Assembly: GCA_021151825.1 (NCBI GenBank)
Contig: JAGKWQ010000009.1
Location: 124,001 to 188,000 of the forward strand
Direction of reading: 5' to 3'
Origin: Cellvibrionaceae bacterium
Lineage (GTDB): Bacteria > Pseudomonadota > Gammaproteobacteria > Pseudomonadales > Cellvibrionaceae
Length of the DNA stretch: 64,000 bases
Below the pieces are notes generated by a model. That model searched no databases. It was not told the DNA's origin and saw only the letters and a program-made list of their open reading frames with translations. Numbering within the stretch: position 1 is the stretch's first letter; each line of letters starts with the position of its first letter. The position numbers were made by a program, and so were the translations under genes. Of the stretch, positions 61,078 to 64,000 are shown piece after piece.

Positions 61078-61830
61078 TTAGAAATGAAATACTGCTGCTG
61101 CGTAAGGGCCTTTAAGTTCCAGATTTGTTGTTACATCATCTTCATTAATATCAATTTTCATTGCGCGATAACCAACTTCAAGGCCGAGGTCCAATGCCGA
61201 ATCAAACATGTAACTGATTTTGGCATTGTAGTCATGCAAATTATTGCCGTCATAACTAATGAAATTCCCTTCAACACCGGCAGAAAAGCCAGTGAGTGGT
61301 AAATCAAATTGAAATTTTCCATAAATAAGAGGCACAGTCGCATCTACATCGATTTCGTCGCTCAGTGTGAGTGCTTCAGCTTTTAAGTGTCCCGAATATT
61401 TTCTTAATGTTATACCGAGGTCAAGGTTTAGCCAGTTGTCGAGAAACTCGTAATAAAGTGATGCATCTGTAGAACTCAAATCAAAATCAGTTTTTACGCT
61501 GGTTCCCGCCGGGAAAATAACATTATCAATACTGAAATTGTTATTGATGGTGCCAGTTTGATCGCTGGTGATATTGTTTTGTTGCACCTTGAGATTGGGT
61601 AAAAAAGGAACTGGATGCTCAATGGCAATATAATAAAAGGTGTTGTTGTTATCCTTCATGCCCAAATCATCAGCAGTAACTTTTGGATCACCTGCTGAGC
61701 CTGAGTATTCGCTCTGCCAGCTGCCAGCGCCAGCATAAATTCCAAATACAGTGTCTGCGCTTGCGTGTTGGCAGAAAGCCAATGCCAAAGCGACGAAAGA
61801 AATTTTTCCTGCTTGTGTTATGTGTCGCAT
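61078..61830 (-). CDS. outer-membrane beta-barrel protein (TIGR04219-like)
   Basis: The 250-residue protein has a signal peptide (ISFVALALAFCQHASADT), then alternating hydrophobic strands and the opening VFGIYAGAGSWQSEYSG, and ends in Phe (AAAVFHF), as outer-membrane barrels do. The sequence resembles the TIGR04219 family, whose function is unknown. ATG 61830 is preferred because CAGGAAAACTTT lies upstream; the longer start at 61848 is rejected. Confidence 0.82.
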   Translation of the reverse strand: MRHITQAGKISFVALALAFCQHASADTVFGIYAGAGSWQSEYSGSAGDPKVTADDLGMKDNNNTFYYIAIEHPVPFLPNLKVQQNNITSDQTGTINNNFSIDNVIFPAGTSVKTDFDLSSTDASLYYEFLDNWLNLDLGITLRKYSGHLKAEALTLSDEIDVDATVPLIYGKFQFDLPLTGFSAGVEGNFISYDGNNLHDYNAKISYMFDSALDLGLEVGYRAMKIDINEDDVTTNLELKGPYAAAVFHF

Positions 61831-61884
61831 AAAGTTTTCCTGTGACATTAAGTTGGTTTTGTAATGGCAAGTGTGCCGAAATTT

Positions 61885-62799
61885 TTATAGCTTGCCCACT
61901 AAATGTTTCGCAGAAATGTCATCGCCCTGTAGCAGTGTTAAAAAAACACGTGCTGCATTATTTAACGTGCGTTGCTTATGATGAATGCAGCCCAGCGGGC
62001 GCATGATCGGTGGATGATCAACATTTAATATTTGCAATTGTTCATCGATGATTTTACGCGGCAATACTCCCCAACCAAGATTAATGCTGAGCAACATTTT
62101 TATGGTATCGAGATGGTTGGAAATCATGCCTATATCTAGCGGCAAGCGTTCATCGTCAAACAAATTTTTGATGAGTTGTGTTGTGTAAGTATTGGTGTCC
62201 GGCATTATCGCCGGGAACTGGCTTAAATCGGCCAGGCGAAGATGCGATTGCGTTGCAAGGTTGTTGGTTGCGAGGGAGTGAGAGGGCGCGACGACGAAGT
62301 GGAGTTGGTCGTGCCAGAGAGTGTGGCTTTGGAGTCGTGCGTCTTGCGAAAGCGCGAGCGTAATAATGGCGAGGTCGAATCTGCCTTGTAAGATTTCATG
62401 ATATGCCTGCTCCGAATCTAAAAAATGTAAGTCCAGCTTCACTTGTGGATAGCGTGTTGAAAATTCACGCAAATAGGGCGGTAAATAGTGCAACCCCACA
62501 TGGTGGCTGGTAGCAATGCTCAACTTACCTTGTATATCGCCTTGTAAGTCTGCAATGGCCCGTTGTGCCGCTATCACCTCGCCCAAGATTAGCTTTGCTT
62601 TGCTTAATAAGACCTGACCAGCCTGGGTTAATGCGACTTGCCGGCCTATCCGGTCAAATAACGGCGCTTTGAGCTGTTCCTCTAACAAGGCAATACGTTT
62701 GCTAATCGCCGGTTGTGTCAGATGCAACCGCTCCGCAGCGGCAGAAAAAGACCCGTTTTCAGCGATGGCAACAAATGCCTGTAGGTGTTGTGTATCCAT
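61885..62799 (-). CDS. LysR family transcriptional regulator (divergent from leuC)
   Basis: A 304-residue LTTR with N-terminal HTH (FVAIAENGSFSAAAERLHLTQPAISKRIALLEEQLKAPLF) and a substrate-binding domain. Divergence from leuC over a 155-bp region with a T-N11-A dyad suggests it regulates leuC; LysR regulators often sit beside leuCDB in pseudomonads and their relatives. The ligand could be a leucine-pathway intermediate; this is inference. ATG 62799 lacks a clear ribosome binding site. Confidence 0.9.
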   Translation of the reverse strand: MDTQHLQAFVAIAENGSFSAAAERLHLTQPAISKRIALLEEQLKAPLFDRIGRQVALTQAGQVLLSKAKLILGEVIAAQRAIADLQGDIQGKLSIATSHHVGLHYLPPYLREFSTRYPQVKLDLHFLDSEQAYHEILQGRFDLAIITLALSQDARLQSHTLWHDQLHFVVAPSHSLATNNLATQSHLRLADLSQFPAIMPDTNTYTTQLIKNLFDDERLPLDIGMISNHLDTIKMLLSINLGWGVLPRKIIDEQLQILNVDHPPIMRPLGCIHHKQRTLNNAARVFLTLLQGDDISAKHLVGKL

Positions 62800-62817
62800 T
62801 CGTAGAATATTTAGACT

Positions 62818-62832
62818 ATTCCCAAATGGAAT
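62818..62832. promoter_or_regulatory. LysR-type operator (T-N11-A dyad) between lysR and leuC
   Basis: ATTCCCAAATGGAAT: perfect 5-bp arms with a 5-nt centre; T62819 and A62831 fit the LTTR consensus T-N11-A. It lies 18 bp upstream of the lysR start and about 50 bp before the leucine-rich leader ORF. Confidence 0.55.
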
Positions 62833-62881
62833 GCAATATATAAAAAAGATAAATTTGTTTTATGGATTTGGCGGGCGTAGC

Positions 62882-62935
62882 ATGACGTTATTCTTATTAT
62901 TAGTTTCATTGCAACCTTGTGAACTGGGCTCTTAG
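62882..62935 (+). CDS. leucine-rich leader peptide upstream of leuC (candidate attenuator)
   Basis: A 17-codon ORF, MTLFLLLVSLQPCELGS, ends 19 nt before leuC. Six of 17 residues are Leu, including three consecutive TTA codons, the signature of amino-acid operon leader peptides such as E. coli leuL. No strong ribosome binding site precedes it (GGCGGG 9-13 nt upstream), and the gap to leuC is too short for a full terminator hairpin, so control could be by translation coupling or pausing rather than classical attenuation. It is also in frame with a longer shadow frame, so coincidence is possible. Confidence 0.45.
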   Translation: MTLFLLLVSLQPCELGS

Positions 62936-62954
62936 GGCTTTATTGGAGATCACC

Positions 62955-64000
62955 ATGGCTAAAACGCTTTATGACAAATTGTGGGATGCCCACCTCGTAC
63001 ACCAAAGTGACGATGGCTCCGCGCTCATCTATATAGATCGTCACATCGTTCACGAAGTGACTTCACCCCAGGCATTTGATGGCTTGCGTATGGCTGGGCG
63101 TAAGCCCTGGCGTGTTGACTCTATCCTCGCCACCCCGGATCACAACGTACCTACTACCCAAAAGGAACGTGCCCATGGAGTCAGTGGTATTCAGGACCCG
63201 GTGTCGTTGATTCAGGTGCAAACGCTGGATGATAACTGCGATGAATTCGGTATCCTCGAATTCAAAATCAATGATGAGCGCCAGGGGATTGTGCACGTTG
63301 TTGGTCCGGAAACCGGCGCTTGCTTGCCCGGTATGACGGTGGTTTGCGGCGATTCCCACACCGCCACCAATGGTGCTTTGGGCTCGTTGGCTCACGGCAT
63401 TGGTACCAGTGAAGTGGAGCATGTGATGGCGACCCAATGTCTGGTTGCTAAAAAAATGAAGAATATGTTGATTAAGGTGGATGGAAAGCTCGGCCTTGGC
63501 GTAACGCCAAAAGACGTAGTACTCGCCATTATTGCCAAAATTGGCACCGCTGGCGGTACTGGTTATGCGATGGAATTTGGTGGTCAGGTGTTCCGCGATA
63601 TGAGCATGGAGGGTCGTATGACCGTGTGTAATATGGCGATTGAAGCAGGCGCGCGCGCCGGGATGGTCGCTGTTGATCAAACCACTATCGATTATGTAAG
63701 GGGTAGAGCTTTTGCTCCCAAGGGAGACTCTTGGGAAAAGGCAGTCGCTGAATGGAAAAGCTTTGTCAGTGATGACGGTGCTCATTTTGATTCGGTCATT
63801 GAAATCAATGGTACCGACATTAAGCCGCAAGTTAGCTGGGGTACTTCACCGGAAATGGTTGTTTCGGTGGAGGATAAGGTACCTGATCCCGCGAGTGAAA
63901 CTGATCCGGTAAAACGCAACGATATGATTCGTGCGTTGCAATACATGGGGTTACAAGCGAACCAGCCGATTACTTCTATTCATGTAGATCGCGTGTTTAT
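62955..64000 (+). CDS. leuC: 3-isopropylmalate dehydratase large subunit (partial, runs off the right edge)
   Basis: About 348 residues from ATG 62955 (TTGGAG site upstream) to the window edge, with LYDKLWDAHLV, IDRHIVHEVTSPQAF, CGDSHTATNGALG and HGIGTSEVEHVMATQ, all typical of LeuC. It isomerises 2-isopropylmalate to 3-isopropylmalate using a [4Fe-4S] cluster; some cluster ligands lie beyond the edge. Its partner leuD should follow. The divergent LysR gene and the leader ORF suggest two layers of control. Confidence 0.97.
   Translation, partial: MAKTLYDKLWDAHLVHQSDDGSALIYIDRHIVHEVTSPQAFDGLRMAGRKPWRVDSILATPDHNVPTTQKERAHGVSGIQDPVSLIQVQTLDDNCDEFGILEFKINDERQGIVHVVGPETGACLPGMTVVCGDSHTATNGALGSLAHGIGTSEVEHVMATQCLVAKKMKNMLIKVDGKLGLGVTPKDVVLAIIAKIGTAGGTGYAMEFGGQVFRDMSMEGRMTVCNMAIEAGARAGMVAVDQTTIDYVRGRAFAPKGDSWEKAVAEWKSFVSDDGAHFDSVIEINGTDIKPQVSWGTSPEMVVSVEDKVPDPASETDPVKRNDMIRALQYMGLQANQPITSIHVDRVF

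Noticed and set aside
63063..63830. 255-codon minus-strand ORF opposite leuC
   Set aside because: leuC is unmistakable in the sense direction; the antisense frame is His/Asn/Thr-rich and without a recognisable domain.

Overview
The window looks like a chromosomal segment of a gammaproteobacterium, most probably a Cellvibrio-like member of the Cellvibrionaceae. This is an inference from moderate G+C content, the housekeeping set (miaB, phoH-ybeY-corC-lnt, ettA, prc, aroG, leuC), a GH97 glycosidase, a two-partner emrAB pump and many two-component and c-di-GMP proteins. I could run no database search. No rRNA, tRNA, CRISPR array, prophage or transposase gene is visible.

Layout. 1-7.1 kb: a partial secreted protein of unknown function, a nucleoside hydrolase, ettA, a sirtuin, and a striking homologue of animal cyclooxygenase. 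7.3-9.8 kb: two tandem LuxR-type regulators diverge from the cyclooxygenase-like gene. 10-15.7 kb: a pentapeptide-repeat/cyclase fusion, CorA, a small HTH protein, an orphan solute-binding-like protein, and a TetR/SDR pair sharing one operator sequence. 15.9-24.7 kb: GH97, a GAF-PAS-GGDEF-EAL protein, a lipoprotein esterase, a CadC-like TPR regulator and a PQQ beta-propeller lipoprotein. 24.7-30.8 kb: ada-alkA alkylation repair, then the lnt/corC/ybeY/phoH cluster on the minus strand.

30.8-40.2 kb: a block of envelope-stress and signalling genes lies between phoH and miaB, which are usually neighbours in this class. It holds a BON protein, an AI-2E family transporter, the small DUF1328/ElaB-like/YqjE-like/YqjK-like set, and a five-gene phosphorelay operon. 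The phosphorelay includes a 71-residue protein that appears to be a free-standing histidine-kinase DHp (H-box) domain. 40.3-47.9 kb: miaB, DUF6172, an RhlE-type helicase, marR-emrA-emrB and DUF1820.

48-57 kb: an FGGY kinase whose stop codon lies inside a 104-bp element with terminal inverted repeats, pirin and azoreductase opposite a LysR gene, xthA, prc, a second orphan solute-binding-like protein and an unknown Cys-ending protein. 57-64 kb: aroG, a type Vd patatin autotransporter, a TIGR04219-like outer-membrane protein, a LysR regulator, and leuC preceded by a 17-codon leucine-rich ORF that may be an attenuation leader.

The best candidates for new biology are the cyclooxygenase-like protein lacking the distal haem histidine together with its divergent regulators, the free-standing H-box protein, the pentapeptide-cyclase fusion with altered catalytic residues, the leuC leader ORF and the MITE-like element. 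Many gene starts were moved inward from the longest frame to fit a ribosome binding site or the family length; the reason is given in each entry.
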